Shown piece after piece: positions 34,783 to 45,876 of a stretch of DNA of 64,000 nucleotides. Position 1 is the stretch's first letter; each line of letters opens with the position of its first letter. Both the position numbers and the translations under genes were made by a program. A model generated the notes under the pieces. It saw only the letters and a program-made list of their open reading frames with translations. It was not told the origin of the DNA and did not search any database. Source of the DNA: Linnemannia hyalina (taxonomy: Eukaryota > Mortierellomycota > Mortierellomycetes > Mortierellales > Mortierellaceae); assembly GCA_019671135.1 (NCBI GenBank), contig JAHRHY010000003.1:1550001-1614000 (forward strand), in the 5' to 3' direction.

Positions 34783-36517
34783 TCAATCCAAGTGGATGGA
34801 CCCTCCCGCAGGCATAGCTTGAACTCGACTACTCTGTGCCAAGGGTCCATCTCGCAAGGAAAACACTCCTTCCTCAACACTGTCACCACGATTGTTCTCG
34901 AGAGCAAGCTGAACCTCTTGGATGACATTCGTGAAGGCCGAGATGGTCTCGCCGCCGTAAAAGAACCCATAGCTGAAGCAGCCCACCCAACCTATGGTAA
35001 TAAAACCCACACCCATGGTCACCAACAATAGTGTCCAGCGTGGGTTGAAATCAATCCAGACCGACCCAATCATCAGACCCAGCGTCGCGAGAAGGAGTAG
35101 AGGTGTTGCGATGTACATCATCCGTACGGATTTAGATTGTGCTCGGGCGAGGTGTTGTCGTAGAGTTGAGAGAACTTGTTCGAATAAGTCTATTGAGGAA
35201 TCGTCCTTGAGGTCGGGAGAGGATGATTGCAGGTCGGATAGAAGGATCCTTGGAGCCGTCGGGGCAACCTTCTTGACAGAGAACACAGAGTGGACCGCAT
35301 AATGATCACTCACGTTGACCCACGGCACATTCGACCCACCTCCGACACCCGGAACCTTCTCCTGCAGGACAACATCAGATCCCAAACACTTGAACTCAGA
35401 GCTGGCGTTGAAAAAGATATAATCCAACCGCTCGCCGATAGGGTCTCTCGAGATTTCATTGACCCATTTCGAATCCTTGGTCCAGGTGTTCAATGGACTG
35501 TCGCAGGATATGCCCAGATGCGCGACGCCTTGTTCAGGAGTCAGGTTATTGGGTATAGTCTGAGGTAAAGGGTGGATGCTACCCCAACTATCGGTGGCTC
35601 CTCCGAGTCGGGTCAGGAGCGCGACTGCAAGGCTTCGAGGAGTACTGTTGAAGTCTCCGAGCTAAATATTTTGTTTGATGCGAAATTAGAAAAGTAAGAA
35701 ATTTGCCGGGCATGTCGCTTGGACCTTCTACATTTGTGAGACGAAAAACAATCACAAAGAACAATGAGCACTTACCGCAAGGACTCGGCGCCCAAGGCCA
35801 GTCGACTGCCGTAAGAGTTTCGACATCTCCCACGCCTGCGAGACCCTTACTCCCAGATACCGATCGTCCGTCCCCACAGGATCATATGTAGCATGATACT
35901 ATCTTAGGGTTAGGAAAAAGAAAAGTGGTCAGATCACTCGTAAAAGTGAACAGCATGCTCAAGAAGAAAAAAATGAATCAACTTAACAAGAAAATAAAGA
36001 AACACGTTTACGTGGGTATTAAAGACCTCAATTTCGCCAACACCTGGATGGGCCACTACAACGGAGCCACAGGACTTGCCATCATACCAATCGCCCTGCC
36101 AGACCGGCCAAGGGTCGCCATTGAGGGCAAACCGGGTCAACGAGGAACTGACAATTGGGTACTTTGAGAACGTTGCCAGCCCAGACCCAAAGAGTCCACT
36201 GGTCCAGTGTTTTGAATAAGGCAGTACGTCCTTGACAATCTCTCGGACGAGGATAAAGTCCTGCGGTGCCCATACTTCCTGCAGTCCGACAATGTCGTAT
36301 CCGGGGCTTGCTTTCAGTATGTGTTGTCCGATTGCTCGCATCCGGTGCTGGCGGTGGTTTGACAGAAGTAAACCCCTAAGAATAACAGAGAGAAGATATG
36401 AATAGAACGGTAAAAAAGAGGCAATGAAAGAAGGCAGCGTTGCATCTGTGACCATGCATGGTTTACTTACCAGCAGTTCAACGTCAAGACCGAGAGGCGG
36501 ATATCAGGTGGCGACAT
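34783..36517 (-). CDS. ISC1: Inositol phosphosphingolipid phospholipase C / neutral sphingomyelinase (Isc1-like)
   Basis: Four exons, 36517-36471, 36375-36012, 35898-35776 and 35661-34783, give 470 residues, close to the family norm of about 480. The endonuclease/exonuclease/phosphatase fold is complete: LTLNCW (13-16), Mg2+-binding VGLQEVW with E49, LFGSGLATFSKYPI, VFNTH-YHATYDPVGTDD (P-loop-like region), LGDFNSTP with D181/N183, and the catalytic VSDHYAV with D297/H298. Two transmembrane helices lie near residues 360-382 and 387-412, followed by a cytosolic tail, as in yeast Isc1 and animal nSMase2-type enzymes. The enzyme cleaves inositol phosphosphingolipids to ceramide at ER or mitochondria-associated membranes. 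Its 3' end is 186 bp from the convergent His-rich gene. Confidence 0.93.
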
Positions 36518-36732
36518 GGAGGAGTGATGTGAAACGATGTGAGAAGAGAGAAACAAATCGCAATTGCTTTTATTTATAGGCATCCTCTGAAAATCATGCA
36601 TTGTTTGTAAACATTCGCAATCGGGATAGCCGTATCGCAAGGTGACATCCTTCAAAACGAAATACACAACGCATCAACCAGTGTATGTCAATGTGTTCCT
36701 TCCTGGACATCGCCTACTCATGCTCCCTAAGT

Positions 36733-39700
36733 TCAAACGCCACCACGGCGAAGACGGTCCAGCTCCCGCTTCAGGGCTTCGTTCTCCCTTCTTAGACTCT
36801 CGTTCTCCCGGATGGTCGACTGCAGCTGCCTTTCCATCAAAGTCTGACCTTGTCCACTGCTGGCACTCGATGGCGCAGCCGATGTCGGCTGAACCTCAAA
36901 GTGACTGAGTTGGCTCTTGGTCGCCGAAGGAGTCGAGCCGCCTGCTTTCGATCCAAGTCCTGCAAACAGCTCTGAAAGAATCACTCGCTGTTGCTCATTC
37001 TGGCGGTACAGCGTCTCCAAGTGGGCAAAGACCGCAGGTGTGCCTTGACCCTCCATGATGTCCACCTGTCCTCTCAACAACGAGGCAGAGGGTGATGTGT
37101 TTGGAGTAGAATGGGCAGACCCTCCTACATCTGCTGAGTTTGAAGAATAAACGAGAAGTAAATATATGTTCTATACGCGTTGTGAGGTAGTGAAGCAGAG
37201 CGCATTAGCATTAACCTTAGCATATTGCGCTTATTACCCGTAGCAATGTCTCCTGGACGACCTTCTACATTCGACACCTGAAATCGACTCCGTTTGCTTT
37301 GGGACGCGTTAGGTGTACCAGCGACTGAGGCAGCTACACTGCTGGGTCCTGTTTCCTGTGGAGACTGAGAGGGTTCGACGCTAAATCTCGAAACCCTGGT
37401 CGCTGAGCTCTCCCGAGAGAGTCCAAGATCTCCTGCCATACGAGACTGGGATGGTTCCCTTGAGAGGATTTGGGTGGCTGAAAGCACGGGTGAGTTCAAT
37501 CCTGTGCCATTCGTAGGTGTCAGAGCACCAGCATGGCTGTGATGCACCTCAAACCTGGACTTTCGTTCTACACATGTTATATACGAATCGTCAGTATGTA
37601 GTGTATAAGAGAAGAGGGGGAGGAGGAAGAAAAGCGGTAGTGAGCTCATTGTAACTAACCTGACGGACCGAGTTCAAGAGGGGTCTCGATATTAACACCA
37701 TCTGGGACACCTTCTACTGGTGAAGATGACAAGCTGCGCGAAGGAGACATAAGAGACTCGCCTCCAGCAGTCTTCATGCTCATAGGTGTTGGCGAAGAGA
37801 TGTTGAGTGTCGTATCCTTGACACTGAATCGTCCTTTTCTCACCTCCGGGGTGTTGATGGGTTCTGCGCCATTCGACGAGACTCCAAGGCCGTGCAAATT
37901 CTGACCAGTTGGTACAGGAACGGGAGACACGACGGTGTGGGGGAGAGATGGGGAGGCCATTCCGCTAGGTGAAAGATTTAATTCTGCGCCCTGGTTGGAT
38001 ATGGGTGGCGACGAAACAGCAGAGCTAGAATCTTCAACAACAAAGCGCGACTTTTTGACCGGCTTATCTCCCGAATGACTTGATGCAGGCGTTCCAATTT
38101 GTTGCTGTGAATCGTCCTCGGTCATGTTGTCCAGCGACCGTGATTCTGAAATGAGAGTTCCCGAGACGGCCGATTCTGTTGTTGCGGTTGAAACTGGACG
38201 ATTTGGTTGTTCAAAGGTGACAGTGCGTGGGCGACGAACGGACTCGTCAGTGTCGTCGGCACCAAAATCCCAGGAGACGCCCTTCTCTGGAATATTAGCC
38301 TTTGGTGGCGCCTCTGTAGATAAGTTGATGGACAATAAAATTGAGTTAGTTGTGGCCTTTCCTGGTGGCTATTCACTGCTTCAAAAGGGTAAAGCAATGG
38401 ACAGTCATGGCGTACTCTTGGAAGGTCTTTGCTCAAGAGGCGGGAGGTTGTGCAGCAACCCTGTGACGAGGTGCGACTTTTTCTTGGCCTGTTTGAAGAA
38501 CGAGTGATTCAAGAGCTTTTCCGCTGAAGGTCTAAATAATGTGCAAGGAGATATTTAACCCAATGTCAGAGCACATTCCGGAGCGCGGGTGCGATTTGCA
38601 GCTTTACAAAAGCCGCCATGGTTACCTTCTACTGGCGTCCTTTTGCAAGCAACAGTCAATCATTTCCTTGAGCAACTTGGAGTAGCGATGCTTAGTCGAC
38701 TCTCTGTCCAGTGTAGGCGGGTCATTCGAAAGAGTCAACATTAAGACCTATTCATACGTATAGTAACAGGAGGAATTAGAGTCGTTAGAATCTGCCATAG
38801 CATAGTGTCAACAGCCAGGAAGTATGGTGCTATCGACGAAACACTGGCACTTTGCAACGTTACCTTGATGGGAGGATACTTTGCGAAGGGTGCGTGACCA
38901 GTCGCAAGTTCAATGGCAGTGATACCAAAACTCCAGATGTCCGCCTTGTAGTCGTAGCCAGCTTGCTCCATGACCTCTGGCGCCATCCAACAAGGTGTGC
39001 CGACAAACGTCTTTCTCTGCCCACGTCGGTCGCCATTTTCCATGAGCGAAGAGGAGACACCAAAGTCGCCCAGAAGGACCGAGCCGTCGTCATCCACGAG
39101 CAAATTGCCTGCCTTGACATCCCTGAAAAAAAAGAGCGCACGCAAAAAAAGAAGTCCTCAGGTTAGAAAAGACAGGCTCACGCCTTGATGATGATAAAAA
39201 AAGGATAACTTCATTCATCCTAATCCCCTTTGACATTTTTCTCTTTCAGCTTGCCTGTGGATATGTCCGTTCTTGTGTAGATAGTCCAATCCTTGCAGGG
39301 CTTGCTTCAGAATGGTGGCGATCGAGATTTCGTCAAACCCCTCGGGATAAGCAGTCTTCATGATATCGAGGCAAGAACCTGGTATGATGAACAAACAAAC
39401 ACACACCCAAGGAAGAAGAGGAGGAAGAGTGCGTGTGAGATATCGCGTCGACATTTACAGATTCATGCAGGAGAGCGCGTCCGATAAGAACAATGCTCTA
39501 CCATGTGCCACGCTCGAGTCTCCTCCAATGCAAGGACAGCAAAGCACACAAGCAAAAAAAAGCGACAACATCACCATCATGCCCGCTCGTCCTTTCTTTT
39601 TTTGCAGCATGAACTCACCAGCAGAGAGATATGGAGTGACAATGTACAGTTTGCTATCGGTCACGAAGGCCCCATTGACGCGCAATACGTTGGGGTGTTT

Positions 39701-40164
39701 GCACAATGCCATGACCTGGGTCTCCCTCCGAAGCTCGTCAATCTGGTTGCGTTCAAACATATCGAGGTCGATAACCTTGATGGCGACTCGCCTATTCAGG
39801 GGTTTGTAGTAGGCATCATAGACGACCGCCGACGACCCATAACCTAGAGAGGTTGAACCAGCAAGGAACGAGAAAAAAAAGGCAAAAACGAAAAAGAAAA
39901 AAAAAACACACACTGGTTAGCATCAGAGACACGATATTGACAAGGCGAGTTTTGTCGGCGAGGACAAACGAAACCAGACCAGGGAGACAAGAACATACCG
40001 ATGGGAAGTCGAATGTCATAATCCTCGGGGTTGTTGGAGAAGACATCGTCGTGGAGGAGAGATGGAGGGGGCAGACTGGAGACGGGGGAGGTGGGCATGT
40101 AACCGGATCCGCTGTGGATGCTGCTTGGGCGCTTTGTTGACCCGGTGGATGAGATGCGTTCCAT
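36733..40164 (-). CDS. OSR1/SPAK-like Ste20 (GCK-VI) protein kinase
   Basis: Nine exons (40164-39999, 39843-39619, 39378-39255, 39122-38864, 38747-38626, 38531-38416, 38313-37660, 37567-37238, 37124-36733) give 795 residues. Kinase domain: glycine loop [12 protein letters not shown] (from about 55), K78 of VAIKVID, H171-R172-D173, D191-F192-G193, activation loop [13 protein letters not shown] with T210 at the position of OSR1 Thr185, and [13 protein letters not shown] closing the domain. The [21 protein letters not shown] and [10 protein letters not shown] blocks match OSR1/SPAK closely. The tail has VSWDFG, five RFxV motifs (R427, R499, R560, R616, R650) and a C-terminal coiled coil ([17 protein letters not shown]). 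I see no animal-type CCT domain. Metazoan relatives act in osmotic ion transport under WNK control; the fungal role is not established. Intron 3 is GC-AG. Confidence 0.92.
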
Positions 40165-41751
40165 TGTTCGGAGGGCGAGGCCGTGCGAAAGTGGACAAGG
40201 GGAAGGGAGATGGTAGTTCTTGTAGTGATTGTGGTGTTTTGGATATAGGAAGGAGTGTGTAGCTTTTGTCTATTTTTTATTTGGCCATGGGATGTATGAT
40301 GAAGGCGGAATGTGCAAGCGAGAGCAAGTTGTTGCGTGCAAGCAAAGGTATGTAAGTATGTGTATGGGTGTATAAGTTTGGAAGAGTGTAAGTGTGTGTA
40401 GTGGGTGGAGGTGGGATGGAACGGTGGAGGCAAAGGCGGAGTTGAAGTGGGGGAGAAGAGGAGGAAGGAAGTGGCCGAAGGTGAGAGAGAGACAACGAAG
40501 GAAGGAAGGAAGGATTACAAAGGAATGGCAAAGGAAAAAAGAAGACCGAGCATTAAATGGAGATAGCACGGAGGAGTCAAAATTCGCGCACACCACGATA
40601 CACATTTGCGTTAGAAGGAAGTGGCGTTTTGTGTGAGCACGTTCTACCAGTCCGTTTACTGTCTGTCGTTCACACTTGTCTTATGTACGGTTGCTTCCTT
40701 TCCACCTTCTCTGTTCCTCACACCTTTGCTCGCGCTCTTGCTACATCTTCCATCGATATCGACCTTGACATTCCACAGGTGTACCTGAGCATTTTTACAA
40801 GGGTAGGGTGACATGTCTCACCAAGGACAACATGTGAGTCCCGTTGAGCACAGCTGGAAAAAAGGGCTGCGAGTAGAAGACGTTCACCTACAACCTGTGC
40901 TCTCGATTGGGTGTACCCGTCCTCTTTGCTTTTCTTCCACACCACCATGTTCACCACTACCATGGAGAGTTATCGTCATTCGAGACAGCATCATCAGGCA
41001 TTTTTCACATACGTATTCGAAGTCGAACACAAAGCAGGCAGCCACATGGCCGCATTCCCTCCCTGTGGCACCTTGCGTCCTGTTTTCACGTTGTTGCTCC
41101 TTTTATCATTTATCTAACATTGTTCACGTTACCAGTAGCAGGTCTCGTTGTTGTTCTTTAAAGACCCTTGTCAAAGCTCGTTCTTGTTTTTTTGATGAAC
41201 CACGACAATACCACAAGAAACACACAAAAACGGAATAAAAAAAAGAAGTGGCGCTGAGTGGCAATTCACCTCGTAAGAGAGAGAGAGAGAGAGTCCACAG
41301 TGCAGGCTCACAGTGTTTGGTGGCGTCCATCTTTGAAAGACATTGGGAGACACGTCACCTGGACACACAACGCGCGAAAGTCAAAAAGCCAAAAAAATTT
41401 CTTTACATTAAGACCACCCCCCTTTTTCTCTTTTTCCTTCTTTTTCTATCACCTCTCCGTTCACTTTCCTGCTCCCGCCTCTCCGTCTGCGGCCACCCTC
41501 TTCATCACTCTATCTGCCGCTACTTTTTCTCCTACCACCTCCAGACACAAGTAAGCCCATACACAATACTCTCCTTTCACTAATCACTCGAATCCAGCAC
41601 ACTCCCATACTCTCAAAAACACACAAAACAAAACACACTCGGACATCTCACACTAACTCTCATCAGCAGAAAGCCCAAAAAAAAAAAAAAAAAAGCTCAA
41701 ACTCACCCGCTCGCCCGCTCACCCGCATATATCAACCATAGGATCGCACAA
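40165..41751. other. Divergent promoter region: kinase and importin alpha
   Basis: No gene seen. It contains the purine-rich kinase leader, a GA microsatellite near 41278-41292 and an A18 run (41677-41694) in the importin alpha leader. Confidence 0.45.
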
Positions 41752-44127
41752 ATGGATAAAATCCCAGAGCACCGTTCCCAGAACTTCAAGGCCAAGAACG
41801 CATTCAAGCCCGAGGAGCTTCGCCGCAACCGCAACGAGCTCAATGTCGAGCTCCGCAAGCAGAAGCGTGAGGAGAACCTGTCCAAGCGTCGTAACCTCGC
41901 CATCGCCGCAGAATCTGAGGAGTCTGAGGACGAGGGTGTTGCTGCTGCCAACCACCAGGTAATACGACATGAACAAAAAGAGCGAAAAACAAACAAGAAA
42001 AACAATCAACCACAATGACTTCTTTCACACTTGTCATCTCATTCGACATTCACAGCAGTGAAGACGATGAAGGCACGACCTCATTCTCGACCAAACAGTG
42101 TACCTGCAGCGGTGACCCACAATCAGCCATCACACGGAAGGACTGGATTCCGACTCTGCCAGGAATCCGACCAATCGCAACGATCAGGAACAGGAATCAC
42201 AGTTTTCTTGGCAGCAGACCGCAGAGGGGGTTGATTAAGGAACACAGTGAAACGCCAACACTTAACTTTGGAGGTGCATCTTGTTTCAAAGGAGTCAAGG
42301 ATATGGATACAGTGACTACAACCACATGGACAGTGACCACACTCTGTTTTTCTTTGCTGTTTTACGGATGCTAAACTCGAGTACCTTTACATTTACCGTT
42401 AATAGTTCCACGAGCAGCTGCCCGCCATGATCCAAGGAGTAATGTCCGACAACGTTGATGATCAACTTGGAGCTACCACCCGCTTCCGTAAGCTGTTGTC
42501 AAAGGAGCGCAACCCCCCTATTGATGAGGTTATCCGTTGCGGAGTTGTCCCCAAGTTCGTCGAGTTCTTGCGCTCTCCTCACGCTGTTGTTCAGGTAATT
42601 GTTTACATGCCATGCTGAAGAGCCAAACATCTTTTTTTGTCGTGCGTCATACCACGCCAGCCTGAATTTCATTCGAAAAAAGCATAATACAGATACTGAT
42701 CCTTCTCCTCTCTTTGTCCTATCTTAGTTTGAGGCCGCCTGGGCATTGACCAACATCGCTTCCGGCACCTCTGCCCAGACCCAATTTGTCATCGAGGCCG
42801 GCGCAGTTCCCCTCTTTGTTGAGTTGTTGAGCAGCCCCGTCGCTGATGTCAAGGAGCAGGTATGTACAGCACAAGGGTAGACTAACCGTTTACCAATAAC
42901 GCATTCGACCGTTTTCACATGAGCAAGGATCTAACGGACCGTTTCTGGATATCAAATAGGCTGTTTGGGCTCTTGGAAACATTGCAGGAGACAGCCCCCG
43001 TTGCCGTGATATTGTTCTTCGCGAGAACGCTTTGATGCCTCTTCTTTCGCTCCTCCACGAAAACAATAAGTTGTCGATGCTCAGAAACGCCACCTGGACT
43101 CTTTCCAACTTCTGCCGTGGCAAGAACCCTCCCCCAGAGTGGGGCTTGGTATGTTCAGCAATCCGAGTCTCTGTTTACTGGCAATGGTATCCTCATACAA
43201 CATCAGCTCGCTAACATAATCTTTGATGTAATTTTATAGATTGCTCCCGCTTTGAGCGTTCTCGCTAAGTTGATTCACTCCAGTGACGACGAGGTCTTGA
43301 TTGACGCCTGCTGGGCTATGTCCTACCTTTCTGACGGTTCGAACGAGAAGATCCAGGCTGTTATCGAGTCTGGTGTCTGCCGCCGTCTTGTTGAGTTGTT
43401 GATGCACCACATGGCCTCCGTTCAGACCCCTGCGCTTCGCTCGGTCGGAAACATTGTCACTGGAGACGATATCCAGACTCAGGTTATTGTCAACTGCGGA
43501 GCTCTCCAGGCCTTGTTGGCCCTTCTCTCCAGCCCCAAGGACAACATTCGCAAGGAGGCTTGCTGGACCATCTCCAACATCACCGCAGGAACCTGTGTTC
43601 AGATCCAGAGCGTCATTGACGCCAACATTATCCCTCCTCTGATCAACATCCTCCAGAACGCCGACTTCAAGACTAAGAAGGAAGCCTGCTGGGCCATCTC
43701 CAACGCCACTTCTGGAGGATTGAACAAGCCCGATCAGATTAAGTACCTTGTTTCTCAGGGATGCATCAAGCCCCTTTGCGATATCCTGATCTGCATGGAT
43801 AACAAGATTATCCAGGTTGCTTTGGATGGTTTGGAGAACATCTTGAAGGTCGGTGAACTCGAGAAGGAGCAGACCAATGGCGTCAACCAGTTCGGAATCT
43901 TTATCGAGGACTGCGGCGGTATGGAGAAGATCCACAACTTGCAGGCTCACGACAACACCGACATCTACAGAAAAGCATACGCCATCATTGACAAGTACTT
44001 TGCCGAGGAGGACGATGAAGATACTGGACTGGCCCCTCAAGTCGATGCCCAGACTGGAGCTTTCGCTTTCCAGGCTGGTGGTGCTCCCCAGGGAGGATTC
44101 CATTTTGATCCCAACGCAATGCAGTAA
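41752..44127 (+). CDS. SRP1: Importin subunit alpha (karyopherin alpha)
   Basis: Five phase-0 exons, 41752-41958, 42406-42594, 42728-42859, 42960-43148 and 43240-44127, give 534 residues. The N-terminal importin-beta-binding domain has the basic cluster [20 protein letters not shown] ... [14 protein letters not shown]. About ten armadillo repeats follow with the NLS-binding W-x-x-x-N ladder visible: [55 protein letters not shown] and [11 protein letters not shown]. The acidic C-terminus ([10 protein letters not shown]) is followed by a G/F-rich end. The protein bridges classical NLS cargo to importin beta for nuclear import. Exon boundaries fall between armadillo helices. C-ending codons suggest high expression. 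Confidence 0.97.
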
Positions 44128-44376
44128 ACTTGAAGCCGACGCTTTCTCTTCTTTTCTACTCTCTCTTTTCTTCATTCCCATTTCAATAGTACCCTTTCTT
44201 GTCTTTTCTTTTCTTCCTTCCTTCCTTATCCTTTTTCCACGCTCCCCAAGGTTCTTTTCCCTCTTTTCTCCCTTTCAAAATCCATCCCTGCTTGTTCTTT
44301 TAGTCTGTTAGTGCCACGTACTTTTACACTTTGTCCATTTCCTTTCCACCCCTACCCCCTTTTACAGTCAATTACA

Positions 44377-44382
44377 AATAAA
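44377..44382 (+). terminator. Candidate poly(A) signal of importin alpha
   Basis: AATAAA 250 bases after the importin alpha stop, in the convergent spacer with EBP2. Confidence 0.4.
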
Positions 44383-44458
44383 ATAGCCCAATACAAAAGG
44401 AAATGATGCATGCAAATGATAATGTATTAGATAGTTGTTGTGAATGAATGTGCTGAGT

Positions 44459-45711
44459 CTACTTGCGTCCGGCGCCGTTCTGACGACGTCCCTTTCCTGG
44501 CCTCTGTTTGGCAGCACCACCCTTGGCACCTCCAGCCTTATGGGCCTTATGTCCAGACTTGAAAGAGGTTGACTTGTTGCGCTTGACACTGAATCCAGAG
44601 ACATCGGCCGAACTGTTGGCGTCGTTTGACTTCCCGAAACGCTTCTTGCCTCCGAAACCAAACTTTTGATCCTTCTTGTGTCGCTTGCCGCGTGATTCCT
44701 GTGTGGAGCTGGAGGAGCGCTTCTTGGACTCGCCGTCGCCTGTCTTGTATGACTTCATCTCGTCGTCATCGCTGGCCAATGCCACATCGAAATCGTCGTC
44801 TGCGTTTGTTGAGTTGTCGTTACCCTGGCGCTCTAATGTCATAAAGTGATACAAGTGAGAAAAGGTTAAGATCCACACATCGTAGTTGTCCTGTCGATCA
44901 AGCGTACAGAAAGAACAAGGGAAACAAAGTACGTACTCTTCTTCAGGGCAGTGATCTTATCCAAAGCATCAGCCTTGGACTTCTCTCTCTCAAGACGCTT
45001 CTCCGTCTGAACCTTCTTTCCAAACTTCTTCAACTCCCTCTGTGACTTGGCCCGCTCACTAGCCTCGATCGACGCATTCTCATCCAAAAGACGTTGACGG
45101 ATCTTGGCCATATGATCGTCTGTCTTGATCATCTCTGCGAAATAATCCGAGGGTCGCTCAAAGACGCCACCTTCCTTCCTTATCCTGTCCCGTCCCAGCA
45201 CTGCGGCCTCGAGGGCTTGGTTGTAGAAGGCGACCTCGCGGTTGAGGTCGTCGTCGGGGTCGGTGACGTTGATGGCTTGTGCGGAGGTGATCGATTGGGT
45301 CTCGGACCAGGGGATGTTGGTGGGGAGGGCGATCTGTTCACGGAGACGCTTCAATGCAGGCTAGATAGCGAGTGGTGATCAATTAAAAGGCGAGGAAGGT
45401 TGTCAGTCTTTGCAAGTTCAAAAACTGTATTTACAGTAGCGCCCCAATTGAGATTTGATCGATATAGAATATCAAACAAGTCGGTATCCTGTGCCTCGAT
45501 GCTGCTACTGCTGTTGCAGTGCTCCTGCCCTAATGGCTTCAGCTTCGTCCTGACAGTGGGTAAGTGTGTTTACCTCGTTGTTGATGGTGACACGCTGCTG
45601 GGTCAGGATATCCATAGGGCCGTCCTCGTCGCCCGAGAGCATCTCGGCATCGGAACCCTCGAGGTCCTCGAGTGTGAGTCTTTGTTCGTTTTCGCTTTCT
45701 GAGTCGGACAT
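44459..45711 (-). CDS. EBP2: rRNA-processing protein Ebp2 (EBNA1BP2 homologue)
   Basis: Three exons, 45711-45574, 45360-44937 and 44832-44459, give 311 residues. The N-terminus is acidic (DSESENEQ ... DLEGSDAEML). The first join gives QQRVTINNE-PALKRLREQI. The Ebp2 core follows: IPWSETQ, LNREVAFYNQALEAAV, the family signature RPSDYFAEMIKTDDHMAKIR and RELKKFGKKVQTEKRL. The C-terminus is Lys/Gly-rich (FGFGGKKRFGK ... KGRRQNGAGRK), typical for nucleolar localisation. Ebp2 is needed for pre-rRNA processing and 60S subunit assembly. Intron 1 (45573-45361) contains an attractive but out-of-phase open frame, so I treat it as one 213-nt intron. Confidence 0.93.
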
Positions 45712-45876
45712 GGTTGTTTATGAATGTTGATGGGGTGAGTGTGTGTGCTAATGGAAAGGAATAAAAAGCGACCCTCAAAGCATGTCGTTTTTTCTTTTTT
45801 TTGTGTGTTTACAATTTGCTGCAAATGTGACCTTGTTTTTTGTGAGCTAGGCATGTATTTTATTAAGGGCAATGTA

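Noticed and set aside
43234..44181. 315-codon open frame antisense to importin alpha
   Set aside because: Shadow of the biased codons of a clear armadillo protein on the other strand.
45361..45573. Extra exon inside EBP2 intron 1
   Set aside because: The frame reading EAQDTDLFDILYRSNLNW looks coding, but no AG acceptor gives the needed phase, and the direct join INNE-PALKRL matches the Ebp2 family.
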